From Bipolaris cookei (Eukaryota > Ascomycota > Dothideomycetes > Pleosporales > Pleosporaceae), in the NCBI GenBank assembly GCA_002286855.1, contig NRSV01000022.1, forward strand, positions 124,001 through 188,000: a DNA stretch of 64,000 nt. Reading direction: 5' to 3'. Positions 1 through 11,448 of the stretch are shown in pieces (the first letter of the stretch is position 1; every line of letters begins with the position of its first letter). The translations under genes and the position numbers were made by a program. Below the pieces are notes generated by a model. It was not told the origin of the DNA and did not search any database. It was given only the letters and a program-made list of their open reading frames with translations.

Positions 1-1
1 G

Positions 2-1621
2 TGGCTAAGAAGACGGAAGGAGCAGCGAAACACTATGCTTTTCGATGACAAGGGCCGGGGACAGCAAGACAGGGCGTTTTCGACGCGGTTCTCACATTAC
101 ATTCCCGTACAAGGCAACTCCGACTCTGCAACACAGCTTCCACCCATGCCTGCACCGGCACTCGTTCACGGGAGACGCCAGAAAGGAGTACGCCCAGTGC
201 AACGGCTTGGAGTAGGAACTTCTAACAGCTCGTCCAATTCCTCATTGCCATTGGATCAAATAGGCGTGGCTATAAGCGCAGAGTTGGATGGAAATCCTCT
301 AGCACCAAAGAAATCAGCACCGGCTGCGATCCAGAAGACAATTCCGGGTAATAACCAGCCACAGACCAGCAGTGTTCTACGCCCCATTAGTTCAATGACA
401 GAAGAGACTGTTTTTGAAGAGGATGAACCAGGCTTGCATCGGAGATCCTCGACGATGCCGCCAACGCCTCAAGTTCCAGTCCTACCTATCCGTTCATTGC
501 GACCCGCTAGGACAGCACCGTATTCCAACAACAGCAACACCCGTAAGAACAACAGAAACTCTGAACTGTTTCTAGAAATTCCGTCCAACAAGCGAGGACA
601 GCAATCGAAACGGATGGTTGTAGCAGAACTGCCTAGGAATAATACGCCACAACCTCGTCCGCAGCCCGTGACACGCCCACGTCTTGCATCACCTTTCCAG
701 CAACCATCCACAGCTACTTCATATCAGTCCAAAGCTACAACCGCAAGCTCGCACAACGACAGCAGCTCCGGAGATATCATTGACTATTACCTTTCCAACC
801 ATCGAAGCCATGAGGCGCCTAAGGCTAGCCCTACGCGCATCATACGGCCTAAAGAGTCACCTAAAACAGTCGAGATCAGGCCAAAGAAGTCGTCTAGTAC
901 ACTTTCCCGGACTTGGACGAACCAGCGTGATTCGCTGTCTAGCCAGACGTCTTTTGAAACAGTCGATCCCAACGATCCGACGCCTGAAGACGAAGACGAC
1001 CAGAAACAGCTTTCCAAGGAGAGCAACAATAATGTGCCGCAACTGTCACCGGTCGCGGAATCCCCGATTTCCAATTTGCGGTATCCAAAGGTGCCACGAG
1101 CCTCGAATCAGCTAGTATCACGCAGCCCACAACAACACAGGTTCCAGAGTCCACACCGAGTCCCAGATGCATCGACGCTTCTTCATAAACGCAACAACAC
1201 TCTTCCCCCGCTTCTTCTTGAATCGCGGCCCCGACTCGAGAGTCCGCATCGTGACCCGTTCACATCGCCGCCGCGCCGTGTCGTCAGCCCACCTCGTAAC
1301 AATGGCCGCTCTCATGTGCGCAGCATCAGCGCCGAGTCATGGAACATGACACCCGCCTCTAAGAATAGCATTAATAGAAAAAGCCGTGTGCAGAGCGGAG
1401 CGTGGGGTAAGAGCCCGGTCATGTACGAGGAGCAGGCTGTGAGGCCTCTGAATGTGAGGAAAAGAGAGGATATGACGGAAGTGAACATTGGAAGAGACGT
1501 CAATGTTGACTTTGACGTAGACGGGCTTAAGAGTCCTGTGTGGGTTCCAAGACTGACGCCGAGGAAGAAGGGTGAAGATCTATTTCTGGAGGTTGGTTGG
1601 GGTGATGGCGTGCGAAGGTGA
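2..1621 (+). CDS. Disordered Ser/Pro/Arg-rich protein, 5' end outside window
   Basis: I do not recognise a named family. The frame is open from base 2, and the first ATG lies at 35, so the true start may lie left of the window. The product (528 residues from the ATG) is low in hydrophobic residues and rich in Ser, Pro, Arg and Asn, with many SP/TP sites and basic patches. This suggests a long disordered, possibly phosphorylated protein. Only the C-terminal tail looks ordered: it carries the stretch SPVWVPRLTP followed by KKGEDLFLEV and ends at a TGA at 1619. From memory, a similar tail occurs in uncharacterised Pezizomycotina proteins, but I could not check this. No transmembrane segment, signal peptide or catalytic motif is visible. 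Confidence 0.7.
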   Translation, partial: WLRRRKEQRNTMLFDDKGRGQQDRAFSTRFSHYIPVQGNSDSATQLPPMPAPALVHGRRQKGVRPVQRLGVGTSNSSSNSSLPLDQIGVAISAELDGNPLAPKKSAPAAIQKTIPGNNQPQTSSVLRPISSMTEETVFEEDEPGLHRRSSTMPPTPQVPVLPIRSLRPARTAPYSNNSNTRKNNRNSELFLEIPSNKRGQQSKRMVVAELPRNNTPQPRPQPVTRPRLASPFQQPSTATSYQSKATTASSHNDSSSGDIIDYYLSNHRSHEAPKASPTRIIRPKESPKTVEIRPKKSSSTLSRTWTNQRDSLSSQTSFETVDPNDPTPEDEDDQKQLSKESNNNVPQLSPVAESPISNLRYPKVPRASNQLVSRSPQQHRFQSPHRVPDASTLLHKRNNTLPPLLLESRPRLESPHRDPFTSPPRRVVSPPRNNGRSHVRSISAESWNMTPASKNSINRKSRVQSGAWGKSPVMYEEQAVRPLNVRKREDMTEVNIGRDVNVDFDVDGLKSPVWVPRLTPRKKGEDLFLEVGWGDGVRR

Positions 1622-2592
1622 GAAGTCCAGCATACACGGAGCGGACGATTGACTTGATTCTTGACTATACATATACCCTTTCGTTTGTCTTGTGTATACA
1701 ATTTTCTAATTTGGGGGAAATGGGGGCGGAGGCTGAACTTTAGACCTGACTGTACCTTTCTTAGTGTTATTTCTATATGTTTGCTCATTATCTCTTCTTC
1801 CATTACACACAGGCGCGCGTGTCGCTATACATGGATCGATTAGTGCTTGGCGCACAGGCTCTGGTTGGTGTTTGTCAGGGTATTGACAGGGTAAAATAGG
1901 CTCCGAGTCCCGCTTAAGGCTAATTACAATATCAACACCAAACCCCACGTTGTCACTGTCGTTGAATGCGCCCTCGGAGAATAGGTTAAATAACCGGCTC
2001 TAGTCCAGAGGAGGGTCCATCTGTAGAGTAGACTTTGAGCCTCAAACAGCGTTTCGGCCGCGGCGCCGATCTCGGTTGTGTGCCGGCCATAGGCGCCCGG
2101 AAGAATTACATTGTGGTTTTTTGTCGGCTTTCGCTCTGGCCGGTGGGCTGAGGGAAGATGATGAAACTGGCCATAAAGAAAAAAAAATCAATGGCCGTGG
2201 CGGTCGGTGCACTGTGACCCGAATACGGTGTTTCTCGGCGTGTGGCGAAAGAGGGACGCAACGATAGAGCAGGCAAGAGGTTAGTAAGAGACAGTCAGTG
2301 GGCCGGACTCGTAAATGGGGGTGTCCTGGTGAGCGCAATTGCAGCTTACTCTATCCGCTTGCATTGAGGAGAGAGATTGGCTGTCGGTGGGACTGATTGA
2401 TGTAATCAGGCTGGCCCGAGGGACCTCACCCCACCTTCATGTCCACTTTTGGTGCATCATATCTGAGGCAGGCATGACGGCCTTAGCACCCACCCCCACT
2501 ATCCTACAAAACCTAAACACCGTAGCTCGCTGTCTCCCGCGATCTTCTTTCTTTTCTCTCCCAATTCTTTTTTCATCGACAGTCTGCCCATC
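1622..2592. other. Intergenic region upstream of transketolase
   Basis: No convincing gene is seen here. The last 90 bases before the transketolase ATG are pyrimidine-rich (runs of CTTTC and CTCTC), as is common in promoters and leaders of strongly expressed fungal genes. Confidence 0.5.
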
Positions 2593-5046
2593 ATGCCGTA
2601 CGGAAAGACCGATGAGCTTGCCATCAACACCATCCGAACCCTAGCGGTACGTCTCTCTTGCGTCTTGTTCTCCCCCGTTATGGCTGAGCAGCTGCCCCGC
2701 TCGCGGCAAGCATCTCTCCCATCCAGCAAGCAAGCTAGCTTTACAAGCGCCGACAATGATTTTGAGGCTGCGGAACGACTCAATGGCTGACTTTTTGCGT
2801 CTTTGTAGGTCGATGCCACATTCCAGGCCAACTCGGGTCACCCGGGTGCGCCTATGGGCATGGCTCCGGTGGCCCACGTCGTGTTCAACAAGTTCATGAC
2901 GTTCAACCCCAAGAACCCCAACTGGGTCAACCGCGACCGCTTTGTCCTTTCGTACGTATTCTTCTGCCTTTTGCAATTACCCGTGGCATCCGCCCTCTAC
3001 ATTGCCCGCGATATAGCTAACTTGAGCGCAGCAACGGTCACGGATGCATGCTTCAGTATGCGCTCATCCACCTTTTCGGCTACGATGTCAGCATTGAGGA
3101 CCTGAAAAAATTCCGTGTAAGTACATACATTTCTTACGCAAAAGGCAAATTCTAAACTCGTCGCAGCAAATCGACAGCATCACACCCGGCCACCCGGAGT
3201 CTCACGACACCCCCGGTATTGAAGTCACTACTGGCCCTCTCGGTCAGGGTTTCGCCAATGCCGTCGGTCTCGCCATTGCCGAGAAGCATACCGCAGCCGT
3301 CTTCAACAAGCCCGGCTACGAGCTGATCAACAACCATGTATACGTGTTCTTCGGTGACGGCTGCGCTATGGAGGGTATCGCCAGCGAGGCTGCTTCAATG
3401 GCTGGCCACTTGAAGCTCGGCAACCTCATTGCCATCTACGACGACAACCACATCTCCATTGGTAAGTCTCTGGTGAATTCTCCAAATAGCGACTTGGGCC
3501 TAACTTTTTGCAGACGGTGACATCAAGTGCGCATTCACTGAAGATGTCTCCAAGCGCTTCGAGGCGTACGGCTGGCACGTCCAGCACGTCCCTGACGGTG
3601 ACACTGACCTTGAGGGTATCGAGAAGGCCATCGCTGAGGCCAAGAAGGTTACTGACAAGCCCTCGATGATCAAGCTCACCACCACCATCGGTTTCGGTTC
3701 TGTTCTCCAGGGCACTGGCGGTGTCCACGGCAACCCCCTCAAGGCCGATGACTGCAAGCAGGTCAAGGAGAAGTTCGGCTTCGACCCCGAGAAGATGTTC
3801 CAGGTTCCCCAGGAGGTATACGACATGTACCACAAGCACGCAGCTGAGGGTGCTGCTGCTGAGGAGGAGTGGAACAAGCTCTTCAAGAAGTACGGTGAGG
3901 AGCACAAGGAGCTTCACGCTGACCTCACCCGCCGTCTGTCTCGCGACCTTCCTGAGGGTTGGCAAAAGGCCCTCCCTACATACAAGCCTAGCGACCCTGC
4001 GATTGCCTCAAGAAAGCTCTCTGAGTCCGTTTTGGAGGCTATCCATGACGTTGTTCCCGAGCTTCTCTCCGGTTCTGCCGATCTGACTGGATCTAACAAC
4101 ACCAGGTGGAAGAAGGCTGTTGACTTCCAGCCTCCGGATCTCGGCATTGGCGAGTGGTCTGGCCGATACCTGCGATATGGTGTCCGTGAGCACGCCATGG
4201 CTGCTGTCATGAACGGATTGTCCGCATACGGAACTATTATCCCCGCAGGTGGTACTTTCCTCAACTTCGTTTCATACGCTGCCGGTGCTGCCCGTCTGTC
4301 TTCGCTCTCACACCAGCGCGTCATTTACGTTGCTACCCACGACTCGATCGGTCTTGGTGAAGACGGTCCTACTCACCAGCCCATTGAGACTCTTGCCCAC
4401 TTCCGTGCTCTGCCCAACATGATGGTGTGGCGCCCAGCCGACGGAAACGAGTGTTCTGCTGCTTACTACATGGCGCTCACCTCCAAGGGCACGCCATCCA
4501 TCCTTGCCCTCACTCGTCAGAACCTGCCCCAGCTTGAGGGTTCAACACTCGAGAAGGCCATCAAGGGAGGATACGTCGCTCTTGAGGACAAGGACGCCCA
4601 GATCACCCTTGTTTCCACTGGTTCTGAGGTTTCTCTCTGCCTCGAGGCCGTTAAGACCCTCAAGGAGCAGGGAATCACTGCCCGTGTTGCTTCGTTGCCT
4701 TGTTTCGAAGTCTTTGACGCTCAAGACAAGGACTACAAGCTTTCGGTTATCCCCGGCGGCATCCCAGCGCTCAGTGTTGAGGTCATGTCCACCATGGGCT
4801 GGGAGAAGTACTCTCACGAGCAGTTTGGTCTGAACCGCTTCGGTGCTTCTGGCCCATACAAGGAGGTCTACAAGGTAAGAATAATCGAACGCCCAACATG
4901 CTTGAGACAAATGCTAATGCCCATTACAGAAGTTTGAGTTCACCCCCGAGGGCATCGCCAAGCGTGCCAAGGCCACTATTGACTTCTACAAGGAGGTCAA
5001 GCCTCTGCGTTCTCCTCTCGACCGTGCTTTCCAGCAGCTTATCTAA
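2593..5046 (+). CDS. TKL1: Transketolase
   Basis: This is a thiamine-diphosphate enzyme of the non-oxidative pentose phosphate pathway. It moves two-carbon units between ketose and aldose phosphates in the cytosol. Six exons give 684 residues, the usual family length: 2593-2646, 2809-2951, 3032-3116, 3167-3461, 3514-4874 and 4930-5046. All junctions are GT-AG and in phase. Visible motifs are HPGAPMGMAP near the N-terminus, NGHGCM, TGPLGQG, the ThDP-binding GDGCAMEG followed by DDNHISIDGD, GVREHAM in the pyrimidine domain, and the transketolase signature THDSIGLGEDGPTHQP. The C-terminal domain starts around SLPCFEVFDAQ. Introns cluster in the 5' third, and the large fifth exon has the C-rich third positions of a highly expressed gene. 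Confidence 0.97.
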
Positions 5047-5361
5047 GTGTTTGGTAGCGTAGGACTAGTTTGGGGGGGGGCAGAGGATTCGAGCATAACC
5101 TTGTGATGAGTGACGAAATTAATAAGCGGCAGCCCGCTTGATGAAGAAAGATATCAACCGATGTATAGAATTTGATTCATTTAACAATAATCTTGCCTGT
5201 GGACTTAATTTGTATATATCTGTTGTGATGAATTTGGCCCATTTTCCCTGCATGACGCAAAGGTCCCTGGCTGTGATGATCGGCAGACATTCTCCTCGGC
5301 TCCGGCGCCGCATGGTCAACTTTTTGCGACATCATCGCCGCCATCACCACACACGGCTAGC
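5047..5361. other. Short intergenic region
   Basis: This holds the 3' end region of transketolase, including a run of G near 5070, and the promoter of the metaxin-like gene. No gene is seen. Confidence 0.5.
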
Positions 5362-6369
5362 ATGTCGCGGTCCGGCAGAAGCAATGTTGCTGCTGCGAGT
5401 GGTAGACAAGAGCTGTCGTCGGGTGGTATCTTCTCTGTTCCTGGGCCGATAAAGCAACTTTTCGACCAATTCCCGCTCCTTACATACCCCGTCAACGAGT
5501 TCCCACAGCGAGCACCACAACACCACAATGCACATGTGCTGTACGTCTTTACTACAGAGGAGGATGCTCTTCGAGGGGCGCCATCTTATAACCCAGCATG
5601 CCTGAAATGGCAGGTCAGTACCTGGTTGCGCATTCGTTACCCCACCACAGGCTCACCATGTGGCAGGCATATCTCAAGTTCTCCAAGATACCGTTCCTGA
5701 TAGCCTCAGCGAACAACCATGCGTCTCCAAGTGGTTCTTTGCCATTCGTCCTCCCCTCGTCGAATTCAACCAAGCAATCACAACCTGTACCGTCCAACAA
5801 GCTGCAGCGCTGGGCAATGAACAATAGCGACAAGGCGATTGAAGAGCCAGGAGATGCGCAATACGAGGCATACTTGAGTCTGATAGACCATCGGATACGC
5901 AGAGCCTGGGTATGTCTGGCTAGAAAGGAATGCTTGGGCTACGACTAACATATGCTAGCTCTACGCTGTGTATCTCTCCCAAAATTCCATCACCATTGCC
6001 GAGCCTCTGTATATCCTGCCGACCTCGCGCAACCCGTTTGTACGTCTCGCAATATCCCGCGAACTGCGCTCAGCCGTCGAAGCCGAACTCGCCAAATTCT
6101 CCAGCATCATCAGCGACGAGACATTGTATAACCAGGCAAGCGAGGCTTTTGCTGCACTGGAAACGCTGCTGGGAAAGGACGATTGGTTCTTTGGAGCGCA
6201 GAAGCCGGGCTTGTTCGATGCGAGTGTTTTCGCATACACACATTTGCTATTGGATGACAAGTTGGGCAAGGGATGGGTGGATACGCGGTTGCGCGACGCG
6301 CTAATGGCATGTAGACGCCTGGTCACGCATCGAGAGCGGATTTTGGCCAAGTACTTTGAGAAGTCGTGA
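5362..6369 (+). CDS. Metaxin-like mitochondrial outer-membrane import subunit (SAM complex, Sam35/Sam37 type)
   Basis: Three exons (5362-5613, 5667-5909, 5959-6369) give 301 residues. The segment SYNPACLKWQAYLKFSKIPF spans the first splice and matches the thioredoxin-like N-terminal pattern of metaxins, in which a Cys-Leu-Lys motif leads into the first helix. A GST-C-like helical domain follows (EAFAALETLLGKDDWFFG, then KPGLFDASVFAYTHLLL), which is the classic metaxin C-terminal signature. Family members sit in the sorting and assembly machinery of the mitochondrial outer membrane and help insert beta-barrel proteins. There is no N-terminal targeting signal, as expected. I cannot decide between the Sam35 and Sam37 branches. 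The ATG at 5362 is the first in frame, and the exon phases are clean. Confidence 0.8.
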
Positions 6370-6718
6370 TAGACTTGAGGGATTGTATGTACGCTTTACG
6401 ACCTGTAATATTAACAACTAGATATGAATGCTATGCAAAACAATGCTGGTACGTGTGTGGATTGTTTGGGTTATATCCTTGGAACAATGGGCTGTGATTA
6501 GATGAAAGGCAAGCAGATGGTTAATGTTCTTTAGCGCAAGCCAGAACACGGCAGAGGGCGCAGATGTGAGTCATGTCACGGGAGCCTGCACGACATGTTT
6601 CCCGATTAGGCAATTCTGAATACAAGTTCAGTATGGGGAGGGCGCGGAGAAGATTCATTGGCTAAGAGACTACAACTATATAGATGGTGTCAGGCACCCA
6701 TCCAACACAACGAGAACA
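6370..6718. promoter_or_regulatory. Intergenic region with TATA-like element
   Basis: No gene is seen. A CTATATAG sequence at 6676-6683 lies about 36 bases upstream of the methyltransferase ATG and is a plausible TATA element. Confidence 0.4.
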
Positions 6719-7696
6719 ATGACAACGCAACTAAGGCTCTTTCTCCTCAAATCTACCTATACTCAAACGACAAAGATGACACAACCAACAACCATTGACA
6801 TGACATTCGACACTTCCCTCGTAGATGTCAGACCGCCCACCATTGACGCAAACACATCCTTTTCAACGATAGAATCAGACCAAGCAAGTGCTATCCAGAC
6901 ACGACCTGAAGTACCAATCCATCATATACCCACGCAAGACGCATACAACCAATGGGCCTCTCAGTACGATTCCGACGGCAACATGCTCCAAGCCATCGAT
7001 GACATCGAACTCACTACCTTCCTCCCCTCGTTCCTCGCGCAAATCCCCCGTCCCCATCCCACCCCCTCTGACGTAGCAGAAGAAAAAGAAAGCTCTCTCC
7101 GCATCCTAGACCTCGGCTGTGGCACCGGCCGAAACACTCTCAAACTCCTCCAGCACTACTACGCCCAAAGCCGCAATCCCCAGATACCAAGTAAAATTAT
7201 CGGGATTGATTTCTCTTCTGCCATGCTCGCCATAGCCCGCTCAAAACTCGCGCCTTTTCCCCCGAAAACCTGGGATTTACACTGCTGCGACGTCTTTTCC
7301 TGCACTCCCACTGCCCTCCCTGTTGATCCCGTACACGGCATCCTATCTACCCTCGTCCTCGAACACATCCCCCTTGCTACTTTCTTTTCCACCCTGTCTT
7401 CCTTACTTCTACCCCAGGGCGTAGCCCTGATATCCAATATGCACCACGAGATGGGGGCGAGGGGCGGGCAGGCGGGGTTCGTGAGTGAGACCGGAGTTAA
7501 GGTTAGGGGAAGCAGTTTTGTGCATACGATACGAGAGGTGCTGCATCAGGCCGAGAAGATGGGGTTTGAGGTTTTGGGGGTTAGGGAGAGGGATGTTAGG
7601 AGGGGGGATTTGGATGGAGGGGTTGTGGGGGGGAGAGGAGAGAAGTGGGTCGGAGTTAGGGTTTGGGTTGGGGTTTTGTTGAGGAAGGTTGGATGA
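6719..7696 (+). CDS. SAM-dependent class I methyltransferase
   Basis: This single exon encodes 325 residues. The Rossmann core shows motif I (ILDLGCGTGRNTLKLL), the acidic strand-2 motif (IIGIDFSSAMLAIARSKL) and a post-motif II stretch (WDLHCCDVFS). An upstream segment, AYNQWASQYDSDGNMLQAID, resembles the leading helix of fungal SirN-like small-molecule methyltransferases. No substrate-specific feature is visible, and the neighbours are housekeeping genes, so there is no sign of a secondary-metabolite cluster. The start may instead be the ATG at 6776, since the first 19 residues look poorly conserved. The last 200 bases are strongly G-rich on the coding strand (runs such as GGGGTTAGGG), unlike the C-rich first half. 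Confidence 0.85.
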   Translation: MTTQLRLFLLKSTYTQTTKMTQPTTIDMTFDTSLVDVRPPTIDANTSFSTIESDQASAIQTRPEVPIHHIPTQDAYNQWASQYDSDGNMLQAIDDIELTTFLPSFLAQIPRPHPTPSDVAEEKESSLRILDLGCGTGRNTLKLLQHYYAQSRNPQIPSKIIGIDFSSAMLAIARSKLAPFPPKTWDLHCCDVFSCTPTALPVDPVHGILSTLVLEHIPLATFFSTLSSLLLPQGVALISNMHHEMGARGGQAGFVSETGVKVRGSSFVHTIREVLHQAEKMGFEVLGVRERDVRRGDLDGGVVGGRGEKWVGVRVWVGVLLRKVG

Positions 7697-8257
7697 GTGT
7701 GGGGTTTGTTGTTGTTTGGGTTGATAGAGACAGGTGGTTGTTTTGGAGTGGGATGTAGTAGTGTTGATACTCGTGGGGTTTTCTTTGTGCTAGCTTTGGA
7801 GTTTCTATTCCTTAATCATATTGGTATGATATTCTTGTACTGAAACTTAATGGAAGATATATTTTATAACCTTTAGTTTTCCATATCAAGAAGGGGTCTA
7901 ATTGATTTCCTCTTAGATGCAACTTAGATCGTATGCCTTTAAGAGTGAAATTCCAAAACGACGGGCTCATGATGTAGCAAATATGCCCTGAAACAAACAA
8001 ACAAACAAACAAACATGCAATAGAACTTCAAGTATGATTACTGTATCACGAAACATAAGACCGCTGAACACATATTTCATGCAGGGATCCAGCGTTGATC
8101 CAATCAAAAGTCATAATGACGTCAATTGCTGTTCCTGTTCTGATACTACCACAGATTTCTTTCGTGACAACTGTGAACAGTCTGAAAGATACAACTGTCA
8201 ATTCAGTCAGTAGAAATACATCATTTGATCTTCAAGCAATTCCAATACTACAGCAAC
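7697..8257. other. Intergenic region
   Basis: No gene is seen. It is AT-rich and contains the AAAC microsatellite listed separately. Confidence 0.5.
7991..8014. repeat. (AAAC)6 microsatellite
   Basis: Six uninterrupted AAAC units lie in the intergenic spacer. Confidence 0.95.
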
Positions 8258-9064
8258 ATGGACTCACTCCCAGTAAACAACAAGACAGCAGGCGAAGCAG
8301 AAAGCACATACAACAAAACACTCGAAACGGGTGCTGGAGCAACTCAGGTAATTATAATCAAAAAGGTTTCTTTATTAGAACAAAATGGCTGATAATTTCA
8401 CAGAACTTTGCTCCTGTAAAGCGAGTCTGTGCCCACCTCAACGCCTTCCACGCCTACGCCCATGACCCCAAGCGCGCAGCCGTAGAAGCAAATCATTACT
8501 GCGCGCATCTCAACGATGAAGTGCGCCAATGCATCCTCTACGACTCACCCGAACCAGGCGCCCGCATCATTGGTATCGGTGCGTTAACCCCCCCCTCCTT
8601 CTTCCTTCGACCCAAACTGCAATACTGACCCACCAAAACCAGAATATATGATCTCCCCCAAACTTTACCAAACCCTCCCCCCCTCCGAGCAAAAACTCTG
8701 GCACTCGCACGTCTTCGAAGTAAAATCCGGCATGCTAATCATGCCGCGTCCGACGGGAATCCCCGAAGCCGCGTGGGAACTAGCCGAGAACCGGGAGATG
8801 GAAGAGGTAATCGAATTATACGGCAAGATCTACCATTTATGGCAGACGGACCGTGGTGACAAGCTGCCGCTTGGCCCCCCGCAGCTCATGACGAGTTATA
8901 CATCTGAGGACCAGATGCCGGATTTTGAGGAGAGGATGAAGGAAAGGGATAGGAGGTTTGAGAGTGATTATAAGAGGAAGAGGGGTGTTAGGGAGTATAT
9001 TACGGTACCCGAGATTCATGGGAATGCGGATGCAACGTGGGCTAAGGGAGGTATGGGACATTAA
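8258..9064 (+). CDS. DUF1264 / oil body-associated protein homologue
   Basis: Three exons (8258-8347, 8404-8578, 8643-9064) give 228 residues. The body matches the DUF1264 family, known in plants as oil body-associated proteins. It shows FAPVKRVCAHLNAFHAYAHD, then EANHYCAHLN, RQCILYDSPEPGARIIGIEY across the second splice, and LWHSHVFEVKSGMLIMPRP. The Cys and His residues in these blocks are the conserved ones. In plants the proteins associate with lipid droplets. In fungi the role is unknown, so a lipid-droplet function here is only an inference. No signal peptide or membrane helix is seen. The first exon encodes a variable 30-residue leader, so the start is less certain than the rest. Confidence 0.88.
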
Positions 9065-9243
9065 GCGGCGGCGGCGAGGAAATGGGTGAATGGTGCGTGG
9101 GGGTGTCGGATCTGGTGTGCGCCAGGAATGTAGAATTGTGGGTATCAATGACCCACCTCTATAGGGCACAATTGTCAGGTGGTCTTTTCCTGAGATTTTG
9201 TCCCTAAACGGAAACCTTGGATCTCAAACGTGGGTTCGTCGCA

Positions 9244-10018
9244 TCATGAGCCGGTCGTGTTTGGAAGAACTTCGATTTTGGCCGGGTCAGGCTTTTCTCG
9301 TCGCCCCAATAATTTCCCCAAAACATCCTTTTCTTTGTCGCCGTTTTCTTCGGCGTCACTCGTGCCTTCTGTGTCACTCTCCGCTGCATTTGGATCTTTC
9401 TCTTCCAGCACGCCGAGTCCAAGATCCTAGTCATTGGTTAGCAAAATCTTGGACTTGTCTTTGCCCTTTTTTTGGGGGGGGGGGATTTTGCCAAACAGGC
9501 ACACCACTCACCATTTCAATATACGGCTCGCCTTCTTCCTGGTCCTCGGCATCTAGTCTCCTCAATGTACCCGCCCGCTTCTGTGCCTCGAGCTCTTCAT
9601 TCGCAGCCTTGAGGCGCGGCAGGAAATCTTTGAGAAAACCTCTGATATCGGGGCCCATTTCAGCCTTGGTCAGCTTCATAATGGGTTTTGTGCCTCTATT
9701 TACGCGCAGGTTGACGACGCCGTCTGCGCCTTTTGCTTCATCTAGCTCCATTTCTGTGTCTTCGCCGTCATCGTTTTCGTTGTCGTCGTCTTCGTCTTCG
9801 CTTGAGCTCTCGTCGCTGCTGGGCTCTTCGCTGGATTCAGAGAGCGTGCTATCTGTGTCTGAAGTACCATAGTCGCTCGCATTTGTCGCCGTGTCATCTG
9901 TAGCATTTGTCGATGCGAGCACGGATTGCGACGACATGGACGGCGAGGAGCTGGGCTCGTTGGAGAAGCGCGCGTGCTTCGTGCGATGCGGAACTGAGTC
10001 GTGCGTGTATTGTGCCAT
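9244..10018 (-). CDS. NOPCHAP1-like protein (DUF4598), snoRNP assembly chaperone candidate
   Basis: Two exons on the minus strand (10018-9512 and 9426-9244) give 229 residues. The N-terminal half is a long Ser/Asp/Glu tract (TLSESSEEPSSDESSSEDED). Next comes DIRGFLKDFLPRLKAANEEL, then PYIEM joined by splicing to DLGLGVLEEKD, and a C-terminal KIEVLPN. The order FLP.L..AN.EL, YIEMDLGLGVLE and IEVL matches the fungal DUF4598 family and human NOPCHAP1 as I know them. NOPCHAP1 links the NOP58 core protein of box C/D snoRNPs to the R2TP complex. The function here is therefore inferred from the family. The 85-base intron carries a 12-13 base run of G on the plus strand. If it is not removed, the frame runs to a stop at 9431 with an unrelated tail. 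Confidence 0.78.
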
Positions 10019-11448
10019 GGCTTTCTTCGGCGGTATTAATCAAACAGGGTCGTGACCTTGGCGAGTGGGAGAGAGGGGGGCTGAGCAATGAAAAAAAGGT
10101 AACACGGGTGTTGTGTTAATACAGAGTGAATGGCCCAAGAAAAAAGTTGTGCAAAAGTTCGGGCGCGCGCCGCTGAACCATTCTTTCGCAGAACGGGTGC
10201 GCCGAACGTCCGCAAAAAGATAGACCGGCAGGCTTGCTACGTCACCCTGTCCACCTTGCCTCCGTCCGCCCTAGCTAGCATCCTTTAATCGACAAAGATC
10301 AGCATTACATATTTACTCCTGGGGGAGAACTGCCCATAGTTGGCATTATCTGAATGCACATCGGATGGAGTTGCGTACCGACACCGGTCGTGTGGCTTGT
10401 TACGTTGTACGTTGGCCTGAGGCCGCAAGTCAATTCCCATTGGTGTCAGCAGGGGTCTTGAAACGGCGTCTTGAAACGTAGTCAGAGCGGGCGTCTGCAT
10501 AGCTGACCTTCTCTCTCCAGTCGAGCTTCTTTAAAGGGTCCCCTATCTTGCCTTACAACATATTCACTTCTTCCAACGTCTTCTTCGCCAGTCTCTGTCT
10601 TTTTTTTGTTTACCGAGCTGCTGTTGCTGGAGAGCCTGTCTTCACGTGCGAGTATACTGTCGGTGTGTACGGTATTGCCCCTCTTTCAGCTGTTCGACGA
10701 GCATTACCATCGGGTATCGACGTCTTGCTGTTAGGTTACAAGAGAAACGTGCGGACTAGTGTTAGGTATGTTTTAGGTTTCCTGTCATTCTTTTAGTCGA
10801 CCACTTGATCCTCCTCAATTGGCTGTCTCCTCTGGCTATTTGTCTGTCGAGTGTGCTTGGCGGTAGCCTGGTGTAAGGACTTTCGTCCCGACAGCCTTGA
10901 GATGTCTGATATCAGACATGTATCTTCCTCAGCCATGGTTTCACCATCCATTCCTTATACGTGCAAATACCTACATTTTCGGGTTATCTTCACGTGCTGC
11001 CCGATGACATGTCCACACCACCACCGTTTCAGGCTTTGCAGCTTCCAGATGCCTAGGCGGAGATGTAAGAGCTTTGCAGTTGCTCACCCTCAAACATCTT
11101 TCTGCCTTCAAACCCAGCAATCAGTCCCAGGTCTGCCTCGCATTGCAAGTTGCAGATATGTCCAACCTCGGCCATGTTTCACGGCACACTTCATGTCTAT
11201 TCGTTTTGTTGCGATTTGCCTCCATTACTTAAATGCTGACTCTGCACAGATTAGAATTCCTGCTCGCTACCACATTTCAGTCTCTCTTCTCTGAAAAGTC
11301 TCCACGCCACCAAGCACAGTCTACCTTAGCCAACAAGGTCGCGCAAGAGTCCAAGATCAATTTCGATCACATCTCGGCATTTAAGGAGGAATCCCCTTGG
11401 GTCCACTTCGTTGTTCTGTCACTTAATTCATTCAAATAATCACCCATC
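10019..11448. other. Long spacer between divergent genes
   Basis: The 1.4 kb between the NOPCHAP1-like gene (minus) and the eIF4E-like gene (plus) shows no open frame with an ATG start or family similarity. It probably holds two promoters, and the part from about 10,550 may be a long leader of the eIF4E-like mRNA. That last point is a guess. Confidence 0.4.

Noticed and set aside
9204..9434. Basic 76-codon frame on the minus strand
   Set aside because: It overlaps the second exon of the NOPCHAP1-like gene in another frame. That exon ends with the expected family motif, so the basic frame is a shadow.
10548..10796. Hydrophobic 82-codon frame upstream of the eIF4E-like gene
   Set aside because: It begins with TTG, not ATG, and has no homologous feature. 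The region is more likely promoter or leader.
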